From Salinicola halimionae (GTDB lineage Bacteria; Pseudomonadota; Gammaproteobacteria; Pseudomonadales; Halomonadaceae): a stretch of 64,000 nucleotides of DNA. Position numbers and translations under genes: made by a program. Shown piece after piece: positions 43,288 through 52,509 of the stretch. The notes beneath the pieces are model-generated. The model worked only from the letters and a program-made list of their open reading frames with translations. It was not told where the DNA came from and made no database searches. The stretch is taken from positions 1,076,653 through 1,140,652 of the forward strand of contig NZ_PZJQ01000004.1 of NCBI RefSeq assembly GCF_003206065.1. Direction: 5' to 3'. How positions within the stretch are numbered: the stretch's first letter is position 1; every line of letters begins with the position of its first letter.

Positions 43288-43633
43288 GGAGTGTTCTTTC
43301 CTGTATTCATCAGCGTCAAGTGGAACGCGGTATATGCTCGATATGACGTGATCGGCAGTGATTCGTCGGGTCGCCAGTATAGAGATGCGAACTGCGGGCG
43401 GGGAAGGGCGACCGGTAAAAAGCCGCGGCTAATGCTTCGATACATGCCAGGACAGAGCAGGCGACGCGCGTCCGGCCTCGAACATTGGCCTTTCCCCACG
43501 AGCAATCTTTTTTATCTCGTAATCTTTCCTATAGTGAAAGCAAGGGCCGCATCCGGCATCGTCGGGAAGGCGAGCGGAGCAGGACACCATCGCAAATCCG
43601 TCGTAGGCGGCCCGCGGCGGCGGGAGGTGTGTC
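43288..43633. other. 346-bp divergent region between proS and the Yip1 gene
   Basis: No credible gene. A good -10 hexamer TATAGT on the plus strand at 43532-43537 follows an unusually T-rich stretch but lacks a recognisable -35. Shine-Dalgarno GGGAGG for the Yip1 gene is at the right end. Nothing else was recognised. Confidence 0.4.
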
Positions 43634-44239
43634 ATGATTCATCACGTCTGGGGACTGCTCACGCATCCCAACCGCGAATGGCAGCAGATCCGTGGCGAAA
43701 ACGAAACCGTTTCGCATTTTTACGGCTCCCATGTGCTGCTGATGGCTGCCATCCCGGTCGTTTGCGCGTTCATCGGTACCACGGTAGTGGGCTGGCACTT
43801 CGGCACCACCGAAGACGGACTGGCAAAAACCGTCAGCGTGTCGGCGCCGACTGCGGTATTGCTGGCGATCATCTTCTACGCGCTGATACTGGGCGCCGTC
43901 TGGTTGATGGGCAATGTGATCCATTGGCTGGCACGTCGTTATCCGGAGCGCCCGGACCTCAACCACTGCGTCGTGTTCGCGGGTTACATGGCGACGCCGA
44001 TGTTCCTGAGCGGCGTGGTGGCGCTCTATCCACTGGTATGGCTGTGCCTGCTGGCGGGCATCGCGGGGCTCTGTTACACGGTCTATCTCGTCTACGCAGG
44101 TTTGCCGTCCTTCCTGGGTATCGATCAGCATGAAGGCATGCGCGCGTCAAGCGCGGCACTGGCCATTGGTGTTCTGGTGCTGGAAGCCTTGCTGGCGATC
44201 ACCGTACTGCTCTGGGGTTATGGCGCATCGCTGGTATGA
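43634..44239 (+). CDS. Yip1-family inner-membrane protein
   Basis: 201 residues with five predicted membrane segments. The start MIHHVWGLLTHPNREWQQIR has the pattern (loop, then P-x-x-x-W) of bacterial Yip1-domain proteins, followed by hydrophobic segments at about 34-54, 68-92, 112-130, 132-152 and 172-195. Its molecular role is not known to me. Shine-Dalgarno GGGAGG is strong. A small lipoprotein gene follows after a hairpin. Confidence 0.75.
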   Translation: MIHHVWGLLTHPNREWQQIRGENETVSHFYGSHVLLMAAIPVVCAFIGTTVVGWHFGTTEDGLAKTVSVSAPTAVLLAIIFYALILGAVWLMGNVIHWLARRYPERPDLNHCVVFAGYMATPMFLSGVVALYPLVWLCLLAGIAGLCYTVYLVYAGLPSFLGIDQHEGMRASSAALAIGVLVLEALLAITVLLWGYGASLV

Positions 44240-44256
44240 CTCGGTAACGGCTCTGC

Positions 44257-44285
44257 TGACGCCCGGAGGTTAAGAACGGGCGTCA
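44257..44285 (+). terminator. Terminator after the Yip1 gene
   Basis: Perfect 9-bp stem TGACGCCCG (44257-44265) / CGGGCGTCA (44277-44285), 11-nt loop, followed by TCCTC; T run weak. Confidence 0.55.
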
Positions 44286-44378
44286 TCCTCATGCTTCTTC
44301 TGCAGATATCATCTGGACTTGTCGTCCGATGATGGATTAGGTTACTTCGCGTAACTTCTCTGTCATTGGAATTTCGCG

Positions 44379-44801
44379 ATGCAACCTCGTTTTCGACGCT
44401 TTGTGGCCGGCGCTGTCGTGGGCGGCTTGATGCTGTCACTCACCGGCTGTGGCACGCTCTTCTATCCCGAGCGCAAGGGACAACTTCAGGGCCGTGTCGA
44501 TCCCGGTGTGGCCATTGCGGATGGACTGGGCTTGCTATTGTTCATCGTGCCTGGCGTGATTGCCTATGCGGTGGATTTTTCCAATAACACCATCTACCTG
44601 CCGGGGCCTCACGAGGCATCGATTGATCGCGTCCATTACGTAGGCCAATTGAACGCGGTTTCTCTGGCTTCGATGATCGAGACGCATACCGGACATGATC
44701 TCGCCACCGAGGGGCATAATACCGTCGTTGAGCGGGTAGCCACGCTGGATCAGGCTCTGTCGAAAATCGAGTTCGACAATCGAGACATCGCCGACTCGTG
44801 A
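44379..44801 (+). CDS. Small lipoprotein (YceK-like)
   Basis: 140-residue predicted outer-membrane lipoprotein: basic start MQPRFRRF, hydrophobic stretch, lipobox LTGC with Cys24 as lipidation site. The mature part contains a second hydrophobic segment (IADGLGLLLFIVPGVIAYAVDFSNNTIYLP), split here as GLGLLLFIVPGVIAYAVDFS and NNTIYLP, which resembles YceK-type lipoproteins. Pseudomonas carries a related lipoprotein gene beside proS, the same neighbourhood as here. Function unknown. Confidence 0.75.
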   Translation: MQPRFRRFVAGAVVGGLMLSLTGCGTLFYPERKGQLQGRVDPGVAIADGLGLLLFIVPGVIAYAVDFSNNTIYLPGPHEASIDRVHYVGQLNAVSLASMIETHTGHDLATEGHNTVVERVATLDQALSKIEFDNRDIADS

Positions 44802-44843
44802 GTCCGGCATAATTTGCTAATCTGCTTGTCTGGCCTCCGGAAA

Positions 44844-44862
44844 ATACCGCCGTCGGCGGTAT
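44844..44862 (+). terminator. Short hairpin between the lipoprotein and metallopeptidase genes
   Basis: Perfect 8-bp stem ATACCGCC (44844-44851) / GGCGGTAT (44855-44862) with a GTC loop, no T run. Possible weak terminator. Confidence 0.4.
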
Positions 44863-44890
44863 CGCGCCATTGCTGATAGGGAGATTGGTC

Positions 44891-45946
44891 ATGCGGACTT
44901 TCGAATGCCATCACTGTAATCCGCCGAGTCGGCTTTTCTTCGACAACACCCAGTGCGTCATCTGCGATGCCGAGGTCGGCTGGTGTCCTGCCTGTCACGC
45001 CATCGCTGCGATGATCCCCGACAATGAGGTCGGCTATCGCTGCGCCAATAGCGGCTGCGGAACGGCGCTGGTGAAATGCTTCAACTATGCCAGCGAGCAC
45101 GTCTGCAATCGGATGCAGACACCCAAGGACCATGCCGCCTATGGCGGGCTCTGCGATTGCTGCCGTCACAACGCTGTCATCCCCGATCTATCGATCGACG
45201 GCCACCGCGAACGCTGGGCTTCACTCGAGGCCGCCAAGCGTCGACTGTTCTATACGCTGGATCTGATCGGTCTGCCGCATCCTTCATCGCAAGACGATTC
45301 GCCGTTGCCGTTGAGTTTCGCGTTCATGGCCGACGCCCTGCCGGATGCGGGGCTTTGGCGTACGACCGGGAGTAAAGAGAAAGTCTACACCGGTCATGCG
45401 CAAGGGTTGATCACGATCAACCTGATGGAAACCGACGACGCCGAACGCGAACGAATGCGGGTGGATATGAACGAGTCCCACCGGACGTTGATCGGGCATT
45501 TCCGGCATGAGATCGGGCACTACTACTGGGATCTGTTGATCAAGGGGCAGGACGAGGACGCCAGCCGCGCGATCTTCGGCGACCCTGACGATCCGACCTA
45601 CGCGGAAGCCTTGGAAAGTTACTACGAGCAGGGGCCGAACCCGGACTGGGCGAGATCTCACGTATCGGCCTACGCCACCATGCACGCTTGGGAAGATTTC
45701 GCCGAAACCTTCGCTGCCTATCAAGACATCGTTGCCGTACTGGATACCGCGGAGAACCTGGGAATGCGACGTGCAGCCAATGACGGCGGCATCGACGGCA
45801 TGATCCTGGCCTATCAGCAGGTAGGGCTGGTACTCAACGAGCTCAATCGTGAAATGGGCTTGCTCGACATGGTGCCGCTGGTCATCACGCCGGCGATTCG
45901 AGACAAGCTCGACTACGTCCATCAAGTCGTAACGCGCATCGGATAG
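44891..45946 (+). CDS. Zinc-binding metallopeptidase (DUF2248 / peptidase_Mx family)
   Basis: 351 residues from ATG 44891, chosen for AGGGAG eight bases upstream. The N-terminal 95 residues hold zinc-ribbon pairs (CHHC, CVIC, CPAC, CANSGC, CDCC), like rubredoxin or RING-type clusters. The catalytic helix is IGHFRHEIGHYYWD with H-E-x-x-H at 206-210, and the later AYATMHAWEDFAETFAAYQD fits the third ligand region. The family is predicted peptidase; no substrate is known to me. It sits next to the ATP-grasp/alpha-E/transglutaminase cluster, convergent with it, and may belong to the same system. Confidence 0.85.
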   Translation: MRTFECHHCNPPSRLFFDNTQCVICDAEVGWCPACHAIAAMIPDNEVGYRCANSGCGTALVKCFNYASEHVCNRMQTPKDHAAYGGLCDCCRHNAVIPDLSIDGHRERWASLEAAKRRLFYTLDLIGLPHPSSQDDSPLPLSFAFMADALPDAGLWRTTGSKEKVYTGHAQGLITINLMETDDAERERMRVDMNESHRTLIGHFRHEIGHYYWDLLIKGQDEDASRAIFGDPDDPTYAEALESYYEQGPNPDWARSHVSAYATMHAWEDFAETFAAYQDIVAVLDTAENLGMRRAANDGGIDGMILAYQQVGLVLNELNREMGLLDMVPLVITPAIRDKLDYVHQVVTRIG

Positions 45947-46026
45947 TACCGCGCCTAGCATCGCGCATTGGGGAGGATCGCGCGGCGTGGCGGGCTTCGA
46001 CTCATGCCTGATGGCTTCGAGAGGAT

Positions 46027-46048
46027 GACAAGGCCGGCCGGCCTTGTC
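46027..46048. terminator. Perfect 22-bp palindrome between convergent genes
   Basis: GACAAGGCCGG (46027-46037) followed at once by its exact complement (46038-46048). It lies between the convergent metallopeptidase and alpha-E genes and can fold on either strand, so a bidirectional terminator is likely, although no strong T run follows. Confidence 0.6.
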
Positions 46049-46080
46049 GTTAAACGGTATCGTTGGCCCGTGCCGTTGGT

Positions 46081-47079
46081 TCAGTCCTCGTCATCGTCGA
46101 CGAGTGCGGATTGTTCCTGACTTTGCGACGCCATCACCGGCCGCTCGCTCACGGCGAAATAGGCGCTGGCAATGGCTTCGTGAAGGTTGTTGAAGCCGAT
46201 CTGGAATTCATCGATCAGCCGGTGCAACTGTTCCGGCGCGCGGGCCAGTGACTGAACATCCGCTTCGGCGACTTCGGCGCGGACCAGCGCGGCAACCGCC
46301 AGCGGCCGGTCGTGATGGGGCAGCGACTCCAGTTCCCAGCTGACCTCTTCCAGACTGCGCAGGACGGAGCGGGGCAGGGCGTGGTTCTGCAGCAGGAAAC
46401 GCAGCACATCCGGCCCGCGTACACGCAACCTCACCTGCTGGCGGTACATCTGATAGGCGGTCAGTGACTTGAGCACGCTCATCCATTGCAGATGCTCGAA
46501 GGGAATCAGTTCTTCCGGGTTGCGCGGCAGCAGATTGTTGGAGCGCACATCGATAATGCGGGTGGTCATGTCGGCGCGTTCGAGATGACGGCCCAATGAC
46601 AAAAAGGTGCGCGCTTCGGTGTGGCTCAGCGTACCCTCGATCAACCCGGTCAGCGTCTGGCACGCTCGCGTCACGCTCTTCAGGAAGCCGTCGCGGCTAC
46701 GGGGCGTCAACCCGGCGAGCGTCTGCTCGCTGATCTCGAGATAGCAATGGTTGATCTCTTCCCAGATTTCCCGCGGGACCACGTCGCGGGTCGTGCGCAG
46801 GTTTTCTCGAGCGTTAGCCATCGACGACAGGATCGAACTGTCGTGTTCACGGGACAGGCACAGAAAATCCACCACGTTGCGTCCGTTGCGCTCCGCGTAG
46901 AGTGCATCGAACACCTCGCCGCTACCGGTGATATCGATCAGCGTCGCCCAGCTCAGCGCCGCCTTGCCGGGCATGTCGAGCAGCAGATTGCTGTTGACGC
47001 TGATTAGCCGGGCGGTGTCCTCGGCGCGTTCGAGGTAACGTGCCAGCCAGTAAAGATTCTCGGCAACTCGTGACAGCAT
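46081..47079 (-). CDS. Alpha-E domain protein
   Basis: All-helical alpha-E family protein (Pfam DUF403 type), always encoded with circularly permuted ATP-grasp genes. ATG 47079 gives 332 residues and the family start MLSRVAENLYWLARYLERAEDTARL. Other marks: REHDSSILSSMANARENLRTTRDVVPREIWE and FLSLGRHLERADMTTRIIDV, with conserved Glu and Arg residues. Its role is not established; prediction is that it forms a helical partner of the ATP-grasp enzyme. It begins four bases after the ATP-grasp stop, so the two form one operon. Confidence 0.9.
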   Translation of the reverse strand: MLSRVAENLYWLARYLERAEDTARLISVNSNLLLDMPGKAALSWATLIDITGSGEVFDALYAERNGRNVVDFLCLSREHDSSILSSMANARENLRTTRDVVPREIWEEINHCYLEISEQTLAGLTPRSRDGFLKSVTRACQTLTGLIEGTLSHTEARTFLSLGRHLERADMTTRIIDVRSNNLLPRNPEELIPFEHLQWMSVLKSLTAYQMYRQQVRLRVRGPDVLRFLLQNHALPRSVLRSLEEVSWELESLPHHDRPLAVAALVRAEVAEADVQSLARAPEQLHRLIDEFQIGFNNLHEAIASAYFAVSERPVMASQSQEQSALVDDDED

Positions 47080-47083
47080 GATC

Positions 47084-48538
47084 TCATTCCCCCTCGGTTT
47101 CGACGATCCAGGTGTCCTTGCTCCCGCCGCCCTGGGAAGAGTTGACCACAAGCGAGTCCTTCACCAGTGCTACCCGCGTCAAGCCGCCCATGGTGACGTG
47201 AGTTTCGGGACCGGACAGGATGAACGGACGCAGATCGACATGACGTGGCTCTGGCGTGCCGTCGAATAGTGTCGGCGCGGTGGAGAGTGCCAGCGTGGGC
47301 TGGGCCATGTAGTTGCGCGGGTCGGCCTCGATACGCCTGGCGAATTCCTGGCGCTCCTCTTCAGTCGCGCGGGGGCCGATCAGCATGCCGTAGCCTCCGG
47401 ACTCGTTGGCCGGCTTGACCACCAGTTCGTCGAGATGTTCGAGTACATAGCGACGATCGTCTTCTAACATGCACAGGTAGCTGGGTACGTTGGGAATCAG
47501 CGGTTCCTGATCGAGATAGTACCGGATCAGCTTGGGCACGAAGGCGTAGACGACCTTGTCGTCCGCGACGCCAGCGCCTGGGGCGTTGGTCAGTGCGACC
47601 TTGCCCGCACGCCAGGATCGTATCAGCCCCGGCGTGCCTAGCATGGAGTCCGGGATGAAAGCTTCCGGGTCCAGAAACAGGTCGTCGACGCGCCGGTAGA
47701 TAACGTCCACGCGCTTGAGTCCGTCGACGGTGTGCATATGTACGACATCGTCGTCGTCCACTGTCAGATCGGAACCCTGCACCAGTTCCACGCCCATCTG
47801 CTGTGCGAGATAGGCGTGTTCGTAATAGGCCGAATTGTATATGCCGGGCGTCAACACCACGATCTGGGGCTCATCATGGGGACGCGGCGACATACTCGCC
47901 AGCATGTCGTAGAGCTGGGCGGGGTAGTCATCCAGCGGCAGAATACGACCGGTTTCGAACAGCTCGGGCAGGACCCGCTTGGTGACATTGCGGTTCTCGA
48001 GCATGTAGGAGACGCCGGATGGAACGCGCAGGTTGTCCTCGAGCACGTAGATCGTGCCATTGCCATCGCGAACCAGATCGGAGCCGCAGATATGAGCCCA
48101 TACCCCATGAGGTGGATCGATACCCATGCACTGCGGCCGGAAGTTGACCGACTGGGCCAGCACCTCCTCGGGGAACACCCCATCCTTGATGACTTTCTGG
48201 TCATGATAGAGATCGTCGATGAACAGGTTCAACGCATCGACGCGCTGTTTGAGACCGGCCTCGACGGCGCGCCATTCGTTGGCCGGAATGATGCGGGGGA
48301 CGATATCGAACGGCCAGGCCCGGTCGATGGTGCTGCCCTCGGAATAAACGGTGAAAGTGATGCCCATGGTCCGGATGGCGACTTCCGCCGCGATCTTGCG
48401 TTCGTTGAGTTCCTTGGACGTAAAGCTCGAAAAGATGTCGCACAGTGGCTTGGCCGCGTCTCGTGGCAAACCGTTGGCATTGAGCAGTTCGTCGTAGAAG
48501 TGCTGGCTCGGGTACTGCTTCCAATCCACATTGCCCAT
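47084..48538 (-). CDS. Circularly permuted type 2 ATP-grasp protein (stand-alone copy)
   Basis: Predicted ATP-dependent carboxylate-amine ligase of the circularly permuted ATP-grasp class (DUF404/DUF407). 484 residues, Shine-Dalgarno AGGAG. ATP-grasp residues appear intact: YVLEDNLRVPSGVSYMLENR (metal-binding Glu167/Asn169) and DELVVKPANESGGYG with Lys375 and the glycine loop. It also carries TPGIYNSAYYEHAYLAQQMG and VEGSD-like VQGSDLTVDDDDV. Likely ligates an amino acid or peptide to an unknown acceptor. First gene of the minus operon, divergent from the transglutaminase-DUF2126 gene. Confidence 0.92.
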   Translation of the reverse strand: MGNVDWKQYPSQHFYDELLNANGLPRDAAKPLCDIFSSFTSKELNERKIAAEVAIRTMGITFTVYSEGSTIDRAWPFDIVPRIIPANEWRAVEAGLKQRVDALNLFIDDLYHDQKVIKDGVFPEEVLAQSVNFRPQCMGIDPPHGVWAHICGSDLVRDGNGTIYVLEDNLRVPSGVSYMLENRNVTKRVLPELFETGRILPLDDYPAQLYDMLASMSPRPHDEPQIVVLTPGIYNSAYYEHAYLAQQMGVELVQGSDLTVDDDDVVHMHTVDGLKRVDVIYRRVDDLFLDPEAFIPDSMLGTPGLIRSWRAGKVALTNAPGAGVADDKVVYAFVPKLIRYYLDQEPLIPNVPSYLCMLEDDRRYVLEHLDELVVKPANESGGYGMLIGPRATEEERQEFARRIEADPRNYMAQPTLALSTAPTLFDGTPEPRHVDLRPFILSGPETHVTMGGLTRVALVKDSLVVNSSQGGGSKDTWIVETEGE

Positions 48539-48799
48539 GGGAGAAGACTCCTGTCTGCGGGTTCGAAGACGCCTTTATTGGGTGTTATCGCGTCGCCCGT
48601 CGCGGCAAAACCGTTTATATAGACGTAGATCAAGACGTGTATGGAAGAATTCGGTCGCCGATATTCGGCATACCTTCATCAGCATAGTGAGAAGCGCATG
48701 CGGGTGTCACGCCGAACGCCTACGCTGATAGCCTGAATTTGCTCAATCGTGCTCGCGGGCACTCACGACCAGATCGTCAATCGACCCAAGAGATCGACC

Positions 48800-51700
48800 A
48801 TGACCCTACGTGTTGCGCTGTCTCATCGCACGTCCTACGTCTTCGACCGTTCGGTTCATCTGTCACCGCACCTGATTCGACTGCGGCCGGCTCCGCACTG
48901 CCGCACGCCGATCGAAGCTTATTCGCTGGAGATTTCGGCCAAGCCGCAATTTCTGAGTTGGCAACAGGATCCCTTCGGCAATTTCATCGCTCGCGTGGTG
49001 TTCCCCGAACCGGTGACGCGACTGGATGTGGCGGTGGAGGTGATCGCGCCGATGACGGTGATCAACCCATTCGATTTCTTCGTCGAGAACTACGCCGAAA
49101 ATTATCCGTTTGCCTATCCGGAGGCACTACGCAAGGAGCTGGCGCCCTATCTCGAGATTGGCGAGCGCGGCGAGCGCTTGATGGCCTGGCTGGCGGAGGT
49201 TCCCAGAGACGTTCGCGGTATCGCCGATTTTTTGGTGATGCTCAACCAGCGTCTGCAGCAGGACATAGGCTATCTGGTGCGCATGGAAGCCGGTGTGCAG
49301 AGCGCCGAGGAGACGCTGGAGACGGCGCGTGGTTCGTGCCGTGATTCTGCCTGGCTGCTGGTCCAGATTGCGCGTCATCTCGGATTGGCGGCACGTTTCG
49401 TATCCGGTTATCTGATTCAGCTGACGGCAGACGTCAAGGCGCTGGACGGCCCCTCCGGGACCGAGACCGATTTTACCGATCTTCACGCCTGGACCGAGGT
49501 CTTCGTTCCCGGGGCGGGCTGGATCGGCCTCGACCCGACTTCGGGTCTATTGGCCGGGGAAGGGCACATTCCGCTGGCGGCGACGCCGGAGCCGATTAGT
49601 GCCTCACCGATCGTCGGCTACTCGGACGAGTGCGAAGTCACGTTCGATTTTTCCATGAGCGTCGAGCGCATCCACGAAGATCCCCGCGTCACCCGCCCCT
49701 ATAGCGATGAACAGTGGCGGTCGGTCGAACGTCTCGGTGAACAGATCGATCGCCGCCTGACCGCCGGCGATGTGCGTTTGACCATGGGCGGTGAGCCGAC
49801 GTTCGTGTCGATCGACGACATGGAGGCCGATGAGTGGAATACTGCCGCCCAGGGCCCGACCAAGCGCAAACTCTCCGGCGATTTGCTCAAGCGGCTGCGA
49901 CGTGGCTTCGCGCCTGGGGGGCTGCTGCACTATCGTCAGGGCAAGTGGTACCCGGGTGAGCCCTTACCGCGTTGGGCGTTGGCCTGTTACTGGCGCAAGG
50001 ACGGCAAGTCCGTGTGGCATGACGAGCGCTGGTTGGCCGACGAAGGCGCTCAGTCTGGTCATGATGCCGGGGACGCGCTGCGGTTCGGCGAGGCATTGGC
50101 CGAACACCTGGATGTCGATGCCAATTATCTGTTACCCGGATACGAGGACGCCTTTTACTATCTGTGGCGCGAGCAGACCCTGGCCGTGGATGTCGACCCG
50201 CGCCAGCACGATCTCGCCGATGACGAAGAGCGGCGACGGCTGGCGCAACTACTCGAACACGGGTTGGGCAGCGTGGTCGGGTACGCGCTACCGCTGCGCT
50301 ACGCACCACGATTGAGGGGATGGCAGAGCGGCGAATGGCCGCTGCGTCGTGACCACCTTTATCTGATTCCTGGGGATTCACCGATGGGGCTGCGCCTGCC
50401 GTTATCGTCGTTGCCTCAGGCGGCGTTTCGCGGCGTTGATCAGCCGGGTTCGCTTTGGGTGGCGCCGACTTCGCTGGACGATCCGCATATCGGGGTGACG
50501 CGGCGCTATCAGGCGGTGCGCCAGGTCTTGGCAGCGCACGGCTCGGAGGCGAACGATCATCGAGAGAATGCCGAGAGCCTGCCCTATAACGCCTTGAGCG
50601 GCGGTCGCCGGCCCGGGCGCGCGGGACTGGCGGAGGCTGCTGACGAGGTGGTCAATGATCAGCCCGCCTTGATCAACGACCAGCCGCAGACCATCAACAC
50701 CAGCCTATGTCTGGAAACGCGAGCCGGGCAGCTCTACGTTTTCGTGCCGCCGATGACTCGGCTCGAGCACTATCTCGAGCTGATCGCGGCCATCGAGCAG
50801 ACGGCAGCCATGCTCGAGATGCCGGTCTTCGTCGAGGGTTATCCTCCGCCCGCCGACGCGCGACTCAAGCAGTTCATGATCACCCCGGATCCCGGTGTGA
50901 TCGAAGTCAATATCATGCCGGCCGAGAGCTGGCCGGCGTTGGTAGTGCAGACCGAGACGCTCTACGAGGAAGCGCGACAGACCCGGCTGGGGGCAGAGAA
51001 ATTCATGCTCGACGGTCGGCACACCGGGACCGGGGGCGGCAATCATGTCACCTTGGGAGGTGCCACGCCGGCGGACTCTCCCTTCCTGCGGCGACCGGCA
51101 CTGTTGGGCAGTCTGGTCAGCTATTGGCAGCGACATCCGGTGCTTTCCTATCTCTTTTCGGGACTCTTCGTCGGGCCGACTAGCCAAGCGCCACGGATGG
51201 ACGAAGCGCGCCATGAGTCCTTGTACGAGCTCGAAATTGCGCTGGCGCAACTGAGCCGCGAAGAGGCCGCGCAACCGTGGCTGGTGGACCGGCTGTTCCG
51301 TCACCTGCTGACCGATCTCACTGGCAATACCCATCGTGCGGAATTCTGTATCGACAAACTCTATTCGCCGGACAGCGATACCGGTCGTCTCGGTCTTCTC
51401 GAGTTGCGCGGTTTCGAGATGCCGCCGCACCCGCGCATGAGCCTGATGCAGGGCCTGCTGGTTCGCGCGCTGGTCGCGCATTTCTGGGACCGTCCGGCTT
51501 CTGGTGGTCTGGTGCGCTGGGGAACGGCGCTGCATGATCGCTGGATGTTGCCGCACTACCTCTGGCGTGATCTGGAGGAGGTACTGGGCGATCTCTGCAA
51601 CGATGACATGGATTTCGATCTCGAGTGGTTTGCGCCATTTCTGGAATTCCGTTGCCCGGTGTTGGGGCGTGTCCATTATCAAGGGCTGGAGCTGGAGCTG

Positions 51701-52207
51701 CGCCAGGCGATCGAACCCTGGCACGTTCTCGGCGAGGAGGCTTCCGGCGGCGGCACCTCACGCTATGTCGACTCGTCGGTGGAGCGGCTACAGGTCAGGG
51801 TCAGCGGCATGAGTGGCGATCGCTATGTGGTGACTTGCAATGGGCATCGCGTGCCGCTAAGGCCGACCGATCGCAACGGGGAATCGGTTGCCGGCGTGCG
51901 CTATCGTGCCTGGCAGCCGCCCTCTGCGCTACATCCGAGAATTCCAATCCATGCGCCGCTGGTGTTCGACATCGTGGATACCTGGAATCGGCGCTCGATC
52001 GGCGGCTGCACCTATCACGTCTCGCACCCGGCTGGACGTAACTTCGAACGCTTTCCGGTCAACGCCAACGAAGCGGAAGCGCGGCGTCTGGCCAGGTTCG
52101 TCGCGCATGGTCATCGGCAGGGCGTGCACGACGTGCCCGACGTGGAAGTCAGCCGTGAGTATCCGTTTACGCTCGACCTGCGTGAACGGAGCGCAGGAAT
52201 CGACTAG
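48800..52207 (+). CDS. Transglutaminase-like protein with DUF2126 C-terminal domain
   Basis: 1135 residues from ATG 48800. The N-terminal half is a transglutaminase-like fold: N-domain 1-90 (LRVALSHRTSYVFDRSVHLS), catalytic Cys180 in ARGSCRDSAWLLVQIAR, His229 in DLHAWTEVFVPGAGW and Asp245 in GLDPTSG. The C-terminal half, from about 290, is DUF2126 (VRLTMGGEPTFVSIDDME; GGGNHVTLGG; ETLYEEARQTRLGAEKFMLDGRHTGT, split as ETLYEEARQTRLGAEKF and MLDGRHTG). Bacterial members are thought to be peptidases rather than crosslinkers. First gene of the plus operon. Confidence 0.92.
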   Translation: MTLRVALSHRTSYVFDRSVHLSPHLIRLRPAPHCRTPIEAYSLEISAKPQFLSWQQDPFGNFIARVVFPEPVTRLDVAVEVIAPMTVINPFDFFVENYAENYPFAYPEALRKELAPYLEIGERGERLMAWLAEVPRDVRGIADFLVMLNQRLQQDIGYLVRMEAGVQSAEETLETARGSCRDSAWLLVQIARHLGLAARFVSGYLIQLTADVKALDGPSGTETDFTDLHAWTEVFVPGAGWIGLDPTSGLLAGEGHIPLAATPEPISASPIVGYSDECEVTFDFSMSVERIHEDPRVTRPYSDEQWRSVERLGEQIDRRLTAGDVRLTMGGEPTFVSIDDMEADEWNTAAQGPTKRKLSGDLLKRLRRGFAPGGLLHYRQGKWYPGEPLPRWALACYWRKDGKSVWHDERWLADEGAQSGHDAGDALRFGEALAEHLDVDANYLLPGYEDAFYYLWREQTLAVDVDPRQHDLADDEERRRLAQLLEHGLGSVVGYALPLRYAPRLRGWQSGEWPLRRDHLYLIPGDSPMGLRLPLSSLPQAAFRGVDQPGSLWVAPTSLDDPHIGVTRRYQAVRQVLAAHGSEANDHRENAESLPYNALSGGRRPGRAGLAEAADEVVNDQPALINDQPQTINTSLCLETRAGQLYVFVPPMTRLEHYLELIAAIEQTAAMLEMPVFVEGYPPPADARLKQFMITPDPGVIEVNIMPAESWPALVVQTETLYEEARQTRLGAEKFMLDGRHTGTGGGNHVTLGGATPADSPFLRRPALLGSLVSYWQRHPVLSYLFSGLFVGPTSQAPRMDEARHESLYELEIALAQLSREEAAQPWLVDRLFRHLLTDLTGNTHRAEFCIDKLYSPDSDTGRLGLLELRGFEMPPHPRMSLMQGLLVRALVAHFWDRPASGGLVRWGTALHDRWMLPHYLWRDLEEVLGDLCNDDMDFDLEWFAPFLEFRCPVLGRVHYQGLELELRQAIEPWHVLGEEASGGGTSRYVDSSVERLQVRVSGMSGDRYVVTCNGHRVPLRPTDRNGESVAGVRYRAWQPPSALHPRIPIHAPLVFDIVDTWNRRSIGGCTYHVSHPAGRNFERFPVNANEAEARRLARFVAHGHRQGVHDVPDVEVSREYPFTLDLRERSAGID

Positions 52208-52509
52208 CGGCGTGGCTCAACCTCTATATGATAGGTGCCGATATAGATCTCTGTCGGTGACACGACAGTTATGGCGTTTTCGTAGCGCGCCCGGTGGTCA
52301 GCAGTCGATCGGGTTGCGTGAAGGGCCTAGCCTGACACTCGTTTCAATCAACCTCCGTACTTGAGCAATAGTTCTTGAGCGTTGGTTTTGAGTGTTGGTT
52401 TTCTTGATTGAAGGGAATCGACGATTTCGTCGCGTCTCATGGCACCGGCAGGAGTCCGGTGATGACCGGCCGCTGGGAGGGAGCCCCGGCGCACACGTAG
52501 ATAAAAACG
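52208..52509. other. 302-bp gap inside the transglutaminase operon
   Basis: No gene seen. It holds a short hairpin CTGTCG/CGACAG (52251-52268) followed by TT, and two 13-bp tandem repeats GAGCGTTGGTTTT (52377-52389) and GAGTGTTGGTTTT (52390-52402). Large enough for a second promoter, so the fusion gene may be transcribed separately. Confidence 0.5.
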
